From the NCBI GenBank assembly GCA_032249695.1, contig JAVVHE010000005.1, forward strand, positions 1-64,000: 64,000 nt of DNA, in the 5' to 3' direction. Origin of the DNA: JAVVHE01 sp032249695. GTDB lineage: Bacteria; Pseudomonadota; Alphaproteobacteria; Sphingomonadales; Sphingomonadaceae. The position numbers were made by a program, and so were the translations under genes. Below are positions 8,202-16,142 of the stretch, in pieces. The notes beneath the pieces were generated by a model. That model was not told the DNA's origin. It saw nothing but the letters and a program-made list of their open reading frames with translations, and did not search any database. Position 1 is the stretch's first letter. Each line of letters starts with the position of its first letter.

Positions 8202-9554
8202 ATGGCCGAGCGACCCGTCGCCGCGATCATCCTCGCCGCGGGCAAGGGCACGCGGATGAAATCGGGGCTGCACAAGGTGCTGCACCCGATCGCGGGGCGG
8301 CCGATGCTGCTGCATCTGCTGGCGAGCGTCGGCGAACTGCAACCTCAGCGGACAGTGGCCGTGGTCGGCGCGCTGGGCGAGCAGGTGGACGCCGCGATCG
8401 GCGGCAGCGGTGCTGTCGTGGTGCGGCAGGAGCCGCAGCTGGGTACCGCGCACGCGGTTCAGCAGGCCGAGGCGGCGCTGAGCGGCTTCGATGGCGACGT
8501 GCTCATCCTCTATGGCGACGTGCCGCTCGTCAGCGCGGCGACGATGCGCCGGATGCTCGCTGCGCTGCGCGACGGCGCACCGGCGGCCGTCGTGCTGGGC
8601 TTTCGGCTTGCAAACGCGGGGGCCTATGGCCGGATCATTGCCGACGCTGATGGCACGATCGCCAAGATGGTCGAGTATAAGGACGCCTGCGAGGCGGAAC
8701 GCGCGGTGACGCTGTGCAACTCGGGCCTGATGGCGGTGCGATCGGCCGACCTGTGGCCGCTGCTGGCGCGGGTGAGCAACGACAACGCAGCGCGCGAATA
8801 CTACCTGCCCGATATCGTGATGATCGCCCGCGCGGACGGCCGTCCGAGCCGTGTTGTCGAGACCGGGGCTGCCGAAGTGAGCGGCGTCAACAGCCGCGCG
8901 GAACTCGCCGAGCTGGAGCGCGCCTGGCAGGCCGGCCGCCGCGCGCAGGCGATGGCCGACGGTGTGACGCTGATCGCGCCCGAGACCATCTGGTTCGCGC
9001 ATGATACCGCGCTTGGCCGCGAGGTAACGGTGGAGCCCAATGTGGTGTTCGGGCCGGGCGTGCGCGTGGCCGACGGCGCCACGATCCGCGCCTTCAGTCA
9101 TCTGGAGGGCGCGAGCGTCGGCGAGGGCGCGATTGTTGGCCCCTACGCTCGGCTACGGCCCGGCGCCGAGATCGGCGCCCGCGCGCATGTCGGCAATTTC
9201 GTCGAGGTCAAGAAAGCGCGGCTGGGCGAGGACGCGAAGGTCAATCACCTCAGCTACATCGGCGACGCCGAGGTGGGCGCGCGGGCCAATATCGGCGCGG
9301 GCACAATCACCTGTAATTACGACGGGTTCGCCAAGCATCTGACCACGATCGGCGAGGGCGCGTTCATCGGATCGAACTCGGCGCTGGTTGCGCCCGTGCG
9401 CATCGGCGCGGGCGCGATCGTCGGGGCCGGATCGTCCATCACTCGCGACGTGCCTGATGGCGCGCTGGGCGTCGCGCGCGGGGTGCAGGAGGTGCGCGAG
9501 GGCTGGGCGTCGCGCTTCCGCAGCGCGCGCACCCGCTCCAAGGCGGCCGAATAG
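8202..9554 (+). CDS. glmU: Bifunctional UDP-GlcNAc pyrophosphorylase / glucosamine-1-phosphate N-acetyltransferase
   Basis: GlmU makes UDP-N-acetylglucosamine for peptidoglycan and lipopolysaccharide. The 450-aa protein starts with the uridyltransferase signature IILAAGKGTRMKS (residues 8-20), followed by QLGTAHA and YGDVPL motifs. The C-terminal half (from about residue 240) is a left-handed beta-helix with hexapeptide repeats (PNVVFGPGV, GEGAIVGPYARLRPG, IGAGTITCNYDG) and the acetyl-CoA site near IGSNSALVAPV. The start fits the family; an in-frame ATG at 8169 is a weaker alternative. glmS follows after 80 bases, so the last steps of amino-sugar nucleotide synthesis are grouped. Confidence 0.96.
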   Translation: MAERPVAAIILAAGKGTRMKSGLHKVLHPIAGRPMLLHLLASVGELQPQRTVAVVGALGEQVDAAIGGSGAVVVRQEPQLGTAHAVQQAEAALSGFDGDVLILYGDVPLVSAATMRRMLAALRDGAPAAVVLGFRLANAGAYGRIIADADGTIAKMVEYKDACEAERAVTLCNSGLMAVRSADLWPLLARVSNDNAAREYYLPDIVMIARADGRPSRVVETGAAEVSGVNSRAELAELERAWQAGRRAQAMADGVTLIAPETIWFAHDTALGREVTVEPNVVFGPGVRVADGATIRAFSHLEGASVGEGAIVGPYARLRPGAEIGARAHVGNFVEVKKARLGEDAKVNHLSYIGDAEVGARANIGAGTITCNYDGFAKHLTTIGEGAFIGSNSALVAPVRIGAGAIVGAGSSITRDVPDGALGVARGVQEVREGWASRFRSARTRSKAAE

Positions 9555-9634
9555 GCGCCAACGGCGCTGACAGCTCGCGGCTTTTCCCCTAGTGCCCCTG
9601 CTTGAGGGCGGGCGGCGGAGACACGACAGCAACC

Positions 9635-11458
9635 ATGTGCGGCATCATCGGAATCCTCGGCGACAGCGAGGCGGCACCCCGCCTGTTCGAAGGCCTGAAA
9701 CGGCTGGAATATCGCGGCTATGACAGCGCGGGCATCTGCACGGTGGATCACGACCAGTTCCACCGAGCGCGCGCCAAGGGCCGCCTCGCCAACCTCGGCG
9801 CGCTGCTGGCCGAACAGCCGCTGCCCGGCAGCGCGGGCATCGCCCACACGCGATGGGCTACGCACGGCGCCGCCACCGACGAGAACGCGCATCCGCACAT
9901 CGTCGGCGATGTGGTCATCGTCCACAATGGCATCATCGAGAATTTCAAGCCGTTGCGCGACATGCTGATCGCCGAGGGGCGGCAGTTTCTCAGCGAAACC
10001 GATACCGAAGTCGTCGCCCACCTGATCGCGCGCGAGCGCGAGGCCGGCGTGTCGCCGATCGATGCGGTGAAGCGCGTGCTGCCGCAGATCCACGGCGCCT
10101 TTGCGCTGGCGGTGATGTTCCGCGACGAGCCCGATCTGCTGATCGGCGCCCGAATGGCCGCGCCGCTGACGGTGGGCTATGGCGACCGCGAGAATTATCT
10201 CGGCTCCGACGCGCTGGCACTCGCGGGCCTTACCCAGCGCATCTGCTATCTAGAGGAAGGCGACTGGGCCGTCATCCGGCGCGAGTCAGTGCAGGTCTAT
10301 GACCGCGAGAACAACGCGGTCGAGCGGCCTGTGGTGGCGAGCGGGGTCAGCGCGCAACTGACCACCAAGGGCAACCATCGCCACTTCATGCAGAAGGAGA
10401 TTTACGAGCAGCCCGTCGTCGTCGCGCAGACGCTGCAATCTTATCTTCGTCCGCTGGAAGAAAGAGTTGCGCTGCCGCAGATGGACTTCGATCTCGGCAA
10501 GGTCGAACGTGCTGTGATCGTCGCGTGCGGTACTGCAAGTTATGTCGGGCTTATCGGCAAATATTGGATCGAACAGTTCGCGCGTTTGCGGGTCGAGGTC
10601 GATGTCGCATCCGAGTTCCGCTATCGCGATCCGGTATTGCTGCCCGATACTCTCGGTATCGTTGTCAGCCAGTCGGGCGAGACGGCCGATACGCTCGCTG
10701 CGCTGCAGCACATGAAGGCGCACGGCGTCACGACAGCGGGCATCATCAACGTGCCGACGAGCTCGATGGCGCGGCAGGTGGAACTGCTGTTGCCGACTCA
10801 CGCCGGTCCGGAGATTGGCGTCGCGTCGACCAAGGCCTTCACCTGCCAGCTTGCAGTGATGGCGGCGCTAGCGACCAACCTTGCCCGCGCGCGCGGCAAG
10901 CTCTCGCCTGAAGGCGAGCGCGAGATCGTGCAAGAGCTCGCCGAGGCGCCCGCCGCGATGGGCAAGGCACTGGAAATGGACGAGCCGATCGCGGCCATCG
11001 CGCACGAAATCGCGAAGGCACGCGACGTGCTCTATCTCGGCCGTGGGATCGACTATCCGATGGCGCTGGAAGGCGCGCTGAAGCTGAAGGAAATCAGCTA
11101 CATCCATGCCGAGGGCTATGCTGCCGGCGAGATGAAGCACGGGCCGATCGCGCTGATCGACGAGCATGTGCCGGTGATCGTGCTGGCGCCATCGGGGCCG
11201 CTGTTTGAGAAGACGGTTTCGAACATGCAGGAGGTCCGCGCACGCGGCGGGCGCGTCGTGCTGATCTCCGACGCCGAAGGGATCGCGCAGGCAGGCGACG
11301 GCTGCCTGGCGACGATCGCCATGCCGCGCGTGCATCCGCTGATCGCCCCTCTGGTCTATGCAGTCCCGGTGCAGCTGTTGGCGTATCACGTGGCAGTCGC
11401 GAAGGGCACCGATGTCGACCAGCCGCGCAATCTGGCGAAATCGGTGACGGTGGAGTAA
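9635..11458 (+). CDS. glmS: Glutamine-fructose-6-phosphate aminotransferase (isomerizing)
   Basis: GlmS converts fructose-6-phosphate and glutamine to glucosamine-6-phosphate and glutamate, the entry step to UDP-GlcNAc. The 607-aa protein begins MCGIIGILG; Cys2 becomes the N-terminal nucleophile after Met removal, which fixes the start at 9635 although an in-frame ORF extends upstream. The glutaminase domain has EYRGYDSAG and HTRWATHG. Two SIS domains follow, with SQSGETADTL, STKAFTCQ and the C-terminal DQPRNLAKSVTVE typical of the family. It lies 80 bases after glmU on the same strand. No glmS ribozyme-like leader is expected or seen. Confidence 0.97.
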   Translation: MCGIIGILGDSEAAPRLFEGLKRLEYRGYDSAGICTVDHDQFHRARAKGRLANLGALLAEQPLPGSAGIAHTRWATHGAATDENAHPHIVGDVVIVHNGIIENFKPLRDMLIAEGRQFLSETDTEVVAHLIAREREAGVSPIDAVKRVLPQIHGAFALAVMFRDEPDLLIGARMAAPLTVGYGDRENYLGSDALALAGLTQRICYLEEGDWAVIRRESVQVYDRENNAVERPVVASGVSAQLTTKGNHRHFMQKEIYEQPVVVAQTLQSYLRPLEERVALPQMDFDLGKVERAVIVACGTASYVGLIGKYWIEQFARLRVEVDVASEFRYRDPVLLPDTLGIVVSQSGETADTLAALQHMKAHGVTTAGIINVPTSSMARQVELLLPTHAGPEIGVASTKAFTCQLAVMAALATNLARARGKLSPEGEREIVQELAEAPAAMGKALEMDEPIAAIAHEIAKARDVLYLGRGIDYPMALEGALKLKEISYIHAEGYAAGEMKHGPIALIDEHVPVIVLAPSGPLFEKTVSNMQEVRARGGRVVLISDAEGIAQAGDGCLATIAMPRVHPLIAPLVYAVPVQLLAYHVAVAKGTDVDQPRNLAKSVTVE

Positions 11459-11479
11459 AACCTGGAGCCGGTCCTCTAG

Positions 11480-11698
11480 AGCTTCGTTCCAGCCTCCGAA
11501 CTACGCGACCACGCCGACGAACTCATCGCATGCGCGCAAGGCGGGCGACGTATCACGTTCACGCGTGACGGCGCGCCGGTGGCTGAATTCGCCCCGACAG
11601 CCGCGCCTGCGACGCTTCGACCGACTAGAGACGGTATGCGAGTTTTGTCGAGCGGCTGCGGATCGCGCATCAGGAACTCGCGCGGCACCCACGCATAA
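11480..11698 (+). pseudogene. Remnant of a Phd/YefM-type antitoxin
   Basis: The frame from 11480 reads ...ASELRDHADELIACAQGG and then RRITFTRDGAPVAEFAPTA, the hallmark of prevent-host-death antitoxins, whose N-terminal domain binds operator DNA. No start codon is available: an in-frame TAG sits directly upstream at 11477-11479. Homology appears to shift frame after residue 55, since the neighbouring frame reads FVERLRIAHQELARHP, a plausible antitoxin tail. The gene is therefore without its start and probably frameshifted. It is followed by a PIN-toxin-like fragment on the same strand. Confidence 0.6.
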
Positions 11699-11783
11699 TC
11701 GCAAGCTTCGGAGGTATGTCACCTCCGTTTCCCGTGTGGGGGTGACCGTCAAGCATCAAGCGGTGCGCTTGTCGCTCCAGAAC

Positions 11784-11951
11784 AGGCCCAGCTTGCTCGC
11801 AGCATCCTTGTTCATGCGCGGCACAAGGCCCCTGCACCTGAACCTCGAGCGCGCGGCGCACGTCCTCACGCACGCCCCGGCCACCCGCGATCCGTTCGAC
11901 CGGATACTGGAAGTGCACTCGCCGGCCGCGCTCGCTGACTTGGGTTTGTAA
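11784..11951 (+). pseudogene. C-terminal remnant of a VapC-type PIN-domain toxin
   Basis: The frame ending at 11951 contains GTRPLHLNLERAAHV followed by ATRDPFDRILEVH. PIN-domain ribonuclease toxins of this group typically carry a helix ending in HRDPFDRLLVAQA at the same relative place, so this looks like the C-terminal third of such a toxin. The N-terminal acidic residues and the start are missing. Position just after the Phd-like remnant on the same strand supports a decayed phd-vapC pair. The identification rests on one short motif and gene order. Confidence 0.5.
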
Positions 11952-11974
11952 CGGTCGCCGGCTAGAGCGCCCTC

Positions 11975-13477
11975 ATGAAGCTCGTCCTCTCCGCGGCGCT
12001 TGCCGCGCTTGCAGTCACCGCCGCCCATGCTGCCCCGCGCCCGCGCGTCGCCAAGGCCGCGCCCGCTGCGCCGCGCATCCGGAATGTGATCGTGATGATC
12101 TCCGACGGGGCTGGGTACAACTCGATTGAGGCCACGAGGCTTTGGACGGGCAAGCCGCTCACTGTCGATGATCCGCGCTTCCTGCGCGCGGCGATGAGCA
12201 CCTATCCGCTGACGCATGGGAACGATCCGCGCCCCGGTCCCGACGGGCTGAAGCAGGATCCGCGCGCGGTCTATGACAGCGCCAGAAGCTGGGACACCGC
12301 CGCTGCACCGGCGGACTACAAATGCCCGAAAGGCTATAAGACCGGCTTCGCAGGCTACAGCTGGAATTGCGAGACCTATCCCGACAGCGCCAATACGATG
12401 TCGGCGATGATGAATGGGAATAAGTCGTACAATAATGCCATCAACACCGATGGCCGCGGCACGCCTCTAGTGTCGGCGGCTGAAGTCGCGGTCGCCGCGG
12501 GCCGCGTTGCGGGTGCCGTGACGACCGCGCAGATCAGCGACGCGACGCCGGCCGCGGGCGGAGGCGCGCACGCAGCATCACGCTACGCGCGCGTCGGCGT
12601 CGCCGACGAGATGTTCGGACGCGGGCTGCTGTCGGTGATCGGCGGCGCGGGCAATCCAGATTTTTCCGATGACGCCACGCAGCGTGATCCGGCCGAGAAG
12701 GACCGTTTCGAATGGATCGGCGCGCCGCTGTGGGCTGACCTTAAGAGCGGGCGGAATGACAGCCACCAGAACTGGCTAAAATGGACGCTGATCGACGACC
12801 GCGCACGCATCCAGGCGATTGCCGATGGCCGTGAACCCGCGCCCGACCGCCTGGCGATGATCGCCAAGGCCAAGGACGGTATCGCGCAATATCGCGGCGG
12901 GCTGAAGGCTTCGGCGACCGAGGAGCCGTTCGCGACGCCCGTGCCCGAAGCGCAGCCGACGTTGCCCGAACTCGCCCGCGCCGCGCTCGCCCGCCTGGCA
13001 TCTGGCGCGAAGGGCTTCTTCCTGATGATCGAGGAATCGAACACCGACCGCGCCGCCCACGCCAACAATCTGGGCCGCGTGATCGAGGCGCGCATCAGCT
13101 TCGAGACGACGGTCAAAGCCGTGCTCGACTATGTCGACCAGCCGGGCGACGCGATCGACTGGTCCAACACGCTGCTGGTGGTGACTGCCGATCACGACCA
13201 TCTGCTGACGGGGCCCGATGGTGACAAGGTGCCGTTCCAGCCCGTCAAACCCAGTCCGCATGGGGCAGGCCATCTGCCGCTCCACCAGTGGTTCTCGCAC
13301 AGCCATTCGAACCAGCTTGTCCCCATCTGGGTCTATGGCGCGGGCGCCAACCAGCTGATCGCGAAAGCGACGAAGCGCGATCAATATTGCGATCCGCAGC
13401 ATCGCTGCTTCGGGCGCGGCAAGTATCTGGACAACACCGATCTCGGCCGCTTCCTGCTCGCGACGCTGAAGCGCTGA
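11975..13477 (+). CDS. Secreted alkaline phosphatase family protein
   Basis: This is a phosphomonoesterase of the PhoA superfamily, exported by a signal peptide (residues 1-20, MKLVLSAALAALAVTAAHAA). The 500-aa protein has metal-binding Asp in VMISDGAG (residue 44), the nucleophile region PDSANTMSAMMNG (Ser138 aligned with PhoA Ser102), IEESNTDRAAHANN for the Mg/Zn ligands, TADHDH, and a C-terminal HGAGHLPLHQWFSHSHSNQ. A Cys pair (YKCPKGY / WNCETY) around residues 117-132 could form a disulfide. The start is followed directly by the signal sequence. The substrate range is unknown; Pi starvation control is likely from family but no Pho box was identified. Confidence 0.9.
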   Translation: MKLVLSAALAALAVTAAHAAPRPRVAKAAPAAPRIRNVIVMISDGAGYNSIEATRLWTGKPLTVDDPRFLRAAMSTYPLTHGNDPRPGPDGLKQDPRAVYDSARSWDTAAAPADYKCPKGYKTGFAGYSWNCETYPDSANTMSAMMNGNKSYNNAINTDGRGTPLVSAAEVAVAAGRVAGAVTTAQISDATPAAGGGAHAASRYARVGVADEMFGRGLLSVIGGAGNPDFSDDATQRDPAEKDRFEWIGAPLWADLKSGRNDSHQNWLKWTLIDDRARIQAIADGREPAPDRLAMIAKAKDGIAQYRGGLKASATEEPFATPVPEAQPTLPELARAALARLASGAKGFFLMIEESNTDRAAHANNLGRVIEARISFETTVKAVLDYVDQPGDAIDWSNTLLVVTADHDHLLTGPDGDKVPFQPVKPSPHGAGHLPLHQWFSHSHSNQLVPIWVYGAGANQLIAKATKRDQYCDPQHRCFGRGKYLDNTDLGRFLLATLKR

Positions 13478-13480
13478 CGC

Positions 13481-13847
13481 TCAGCGCTGCTCCTGCACTA
13501 GCCGGAGGAGCGTGCCATCGGGATCGATCAGCGCGCCGACGAGGCTGCCCCAATCCTCGCGCCGGGGGCGGTGGGCGCGGGGTTGGACGACTGTGGTCTC
13601 GGGAACGCCGGCTGCGAGGATCACAGCGAAGAAGGAGCCGACGTCGTCCAGCCGCAGGCAGCATCCAAAGGCTGACGTCAGTGGATTAAGGTTCGGGTCG
13701 CGGAAGAACTCCAGCATGATCCCGCCCCGGTGCAGGATCATCCAGCCCGCGTCGCGCCACGATCTGGTGAAGCTCAGCTTGGCGTAGAAGCGCTCGGTTG
13801 CGTCGAAAGTCGCGCGCGGAGAGGTTGGGCGTGGCGTGGTCGGGCAC
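13481..13847 (-). pseudogene. Frameshifted VOC-family (bleomycin-resistance/glyoxalase-like) protein
   Basis: From a GTG at 13847 the minus strand reads VPDHATPNLSARDF, then continues in the next frame as FDATERFYAKLSFTRSWRD ... WMILHRGGIMLEFF ... ALIDPDGTLLRLVQEQR to a stop at 13481. Together these make one VOC fold protein of about 120 aa, the usual bleomycin-resistance-like length. The frames join at a run of three A on the plus strand (13806-13808): removing one base restores a continuous reading frame. VOC proteins bind or modify small ligands. Either the gene is inactivated by a single-base insertion or the assembly has an error here. Confidence 0.75.
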
Positions 13848-13889
13848 GGCGCTTGACTGCGCTCGGCGCCCGCTGCCACGCAAGCACGG
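13848..13889. promoter_or_regulatory. Short divergent region, VOC remnant / GFA-family gene
   Basis: Only 42 bases separate the GTG of the frameshifted VOC gene from the ATG of the GFA-family gene. No convincing promoter hexamers were identified; promoters may overlap the coding starts. Confidence 0.25.
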
Positions 13890-14264
13890 ATGCGCGAAAC
13901 GGACTGGATGGAGGGCGGCTGCCACTGCGGCCGGGTGCGCTTCGCGTGCGATCCGGGCGGGGTGCCCGAACTGCTCGATTGCAACTGTTCGATCTGCGCG
14001 AAGAGCGGCTTCTTGCACCTAATCGTGCCGGCGCACCGCTTCCGCTTGCTGTGCGGCAAGGTGGAGCTGACCAGCTATCGCTTCGGCACGGGCACGGCAG
14101 TGCACCTGTTCTGCCGAACCTGCGGCGTGAAAAGCTTCTATCGCCCCCGCAGCCATCCAGACGCTTTCAGTGTCAACGCTCGGTGCCTCGACACGCGGCT
14201 CGACGCGACCGTGCGCTCGTTCGATGGTCGCAACTGGGAGCAGTCGCGCACCGCTCTCGGCTGA
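13890..14264 (+). CDS. GFA-domain (CENP-V/GFA) zinc protein
   Basis: The GFA family includes proteins called glutathione-dependent formaldehyde-activating enzymes, but most members have no proved activity. This 124-aa protein carries the family's cysteine pattern: GGCHCG near the N-terminus, DCNCSICAKSG around residue 33 and FCRTCGVKSFYRPRSHPD around residue 74. These bind structural and catalytic zinc. The C-terminal NARCLD is also typical. It has no signal peptide and is probably cytoplasmic. It is divergent from the VOC remnant. Confidence 0.88.
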   Translation: MRETDWMEGGCHCGRVRFACDPGGVPELLDCNCSICAKSGFLHLIVPAHRFRLLCGKVELTSYRFGTGTAVHLFCRTCGVKSFYRPRSHPDAFSVNARCLDTRLDATVRSFDGRNWEQSRTALG

Positions 14265-14299
14265 TGCTCGCAAATAGCACGATGACGCGGCTGATCCCG

Positions 14300-14371
14300 T
14301 CACACGCGTATGATCACCGGCAGCGCTGCCAGGAACATGATCAGACCGACTGGGGCAAACAATGCGCGCAT
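14300..14371 (-). CDS. Possible 23-aa hydrophobic peptide
   Basis: The frame MRALFAPVGLIMFLAALPVI plus three residues forms one membrane helix. A GAGGG sits about eight bases upstream of the ATG. It lies alone in the gap between the GFA-family gene and gor. Such short hydrophobic frames arise by chance in GC-rich DNA, so this is only a candidate. Confidence 0.22.
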   Translation of the reverse strand: MRALFAPVGLIMFLAALPVIIRV

Positions 14372-14525
14372 GCCCGAACCCTCGCTCGCCTGAACGGCGC
14401 CAGACGGCCTAAACTTTAGCAAGCGGATCATGGTTCCCGGGCCGCGCTGCGACGACAGCCGCTTGGCCGCCCGGTGTGCCGTGGCGGGGCTGGCCACGCC
14501 GAGGCAGCCGATCCATAGCCCGGCC

Positions 14526-15866
14526 ATGAGTAGATTCGATTTCGACCTGTTCGTGATCGGCGCCGGTTCGGGCGGCGTCCGCGCCGCGCGTGTCGCCGCC
14601 GCGCACGGCGCTAAAGTGGGCATCGCCGAGGAGCACAGGGTGGGCGGCACCTGCGTCATCCGCGGCTGCGTGCCCAAGAAGCTGCTTTTCTACGGCGCGA
14701 ACTTCGCCGAGGACCTGGTCGACGCACGGCGTTTCGGCTGGGACGTCGGCACGCCCCGCTTCGATTGGACGACGCTGCGCGACAATGTGCTCGCCGACGT
14801 TGACCGGCTGAACCGCGCCTACACCGACACGCTCGAACACCACCAAGTCGAAATCCGCCACAGCCATGCGCGCTTAATCGATGCTCACACAATCGATGTC
14901 GGCGGCGAGCCGGTGACCGCAAAGCACGTACTGATCGCAGCGGGCGCGCGGCCAACCTTGCCCAACATCCCAGGGATCGAGCTCGCGATCACGTCGAACG
15001 AGGTGTTTCATCTTGAGGCGCTGCCGAAGTCGATCGCGATCGTCGGCACCGGCTACATCGCGAACGAATTCGCAGGGATCATGCATGAATTGGGGGTCGA
15101 CGTGACGCTCGTCGCGCGCGGGAACAGCATCCTGCGCGGCTGGGATCACAGCCTACGCGAGCGCCTGCTGGCGATCTCTTTGACGAAGGGTCTGAAGTTC
15201 CGCTTCAACGCTCTCGTGCAGCGCATCGATAAGACCTCTGGGGGCATCTCGCTGCACTTCGCCGAAGGCGAGCAGCTTGAGGCCGAGATGGTGATGATCG
15301 CGGTCGGCCGCACGCCCAACACCGAGGGCCTCGACGTAGGCGCGGCGGGCGTGGAGCTCGCGCCCGACGGTTCGGTGAAGGTCGACGAAACGCTCCGGAC
15401 CTCCGCCGAGGGCGTTTACGCGGTGGGCGACGTGATCAACCGCGTGCAGCTGACCCCCGTCGCCATCCGTGAGGGGCAGGCGCTTGCCGACCATCTGTTC
15501 GCGGGCAAGCCCGTCGAGCTTGATTATGGATGTGTCGCCAGCGCGGTGTTCAGCCATCCGCCGCTCGCGAGCGTCGGGCTGACCGAAAGCGAGGCGCGCA
15601 ACCGGCTCGGTCCCGTCGCAGTCTACACGTCGGACTTCCGACCGATGAAGAATGTGCTCGCCGGCCGCTCGGAGCGCGCGCTCATCAAGATGATCGTCGA
15701 CGAGGCCGATCGCATCGTCGGCGCGCACATGATCGGGCCCGAAGCGCCCGAGATCATGCAGTTGATCGCAGTCGCGGTGAAGGCCAAGCTGACCAAGACG
15801 CAGTTCGATCAGACGGTGGCCATCCATCCGACAATGGCCGAGGAGTGGGTGCTGATGCGGCGCTGA
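14526..15866 (+). CDS. gor: Glutathione-disulfide reductase
   Basis: This NADPH-dependent flavoenzyme reduces GSSG to GSH in the cytoplasm. The 446-aa protein has the FAD Rossmann motif VIGAGSGGVRAAR, the redox-active disulfide in GGTCVIRGCVPKK (C-x4-C), the NAD(P)-binding GTGYIANEFAG with a following VARGNSILR, a second FAD segment YAVGDV, and the C-terminal active-site H in HPTMAEEW. Start ATG 14526 places the FAD motif at the usual distance. Its spacing from neighbours suggests a single-gene transcript. Confidence 0.95.
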   Translation: MSRFDFDLFVIGAGSGGVRAARVAAAHGAKVGIAEEHRVGGTCVIRGCVPKKLLFYGANFAEDLVDARRFGWDVGTPRFDWTTLRDNVLADVDRLNRAYTDTLEHHQVEIRHSHARLIDAHTIDVGGEPVTAKHVLIAAGARPTLPNIPGIELAITSNEVFHLEALPKSIAIVGTGYIANEFAGIMHELGVDVTLVARGNSILRGWDHSLRERLLAISLTKGLKFRFNALVQRIDKTSGGISLHFAEGEQLEAEMVMIAVGRTPNTEGLDVGAAGVELAPDGSVKVDETLRTSAEGVYAVGDVINRVQLTPVAIREGQALADHLFAGKPVELDYGCVASAVFSHPPLASVGLTESEARNRLGPVAVYTSDFRPMKNVLAGRSERALIKMIVDEADRIVGAHMIGPEAPEIMQLIAVAVKAKLTKTQFDQTVAIHPTMAEEWVLMRR

Positions 15867-15976
15867 GCAAACGCTGGGGCAACATCATTTCCCAAACCGT
15901 TCAGTCTGCGTTTCTTTTCTCTCCCGCTTGCGTTATTCTTCGGCTGAAAGCTGGCATGACGATCAGCGAGGGAGCG

Positions 15977-16081
15977 ATGCACAGGAACGGCGACGGCCTT
16001 CATCAATGCGCATTCGGGCGGCTCTGCTTGGGCAGCTTTGCCGCTTTCGCGCTGTGCCTGGGGCTGCTGTCGCTGCTCTGA
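15977..16081 (+). CDS. Possible small membrane protein (34 aa)
   Basis: The ATG at 15977 is preceded by GAGGGAGCG, a good Shine-Dalgarno. The frame encodes a short polar N-terminus with two Cys, then a single hydrophobic segment (SFAAFALCLGLLSLL) ending at the stop. It lies 61 bases upstream of the DUF1800 gene on the same strand and could be a small membrane protein or leader. An earlier in-frame ATG at 15956 would add seven residues. No family recognised. Confidence 0.3.
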   Translation: MHRNGDGLHQCAFGRLCLGSFAAFALCLGLLSLL

Positions 16082-16142
16082 TCCGCCCGCGCGCGCGCGC
16101 GCCGAGGTGGGGGTCTTCTGCGCGTCGCCGCGTAAACACTGC

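Noticed and set aside
8112..9101. Large N-terminal extension of gph on the minus strand
   Set aside because: It is antisense to glmU; HAD motif I starts only four residues after the GTG at 8111.
9555..9634. glmS ribozyme-like leader upstream of glmS
   Set aside because: The gap is only 80 bases, has no recognisable ribozyme core, and the element is characteristic of Firmicutes.
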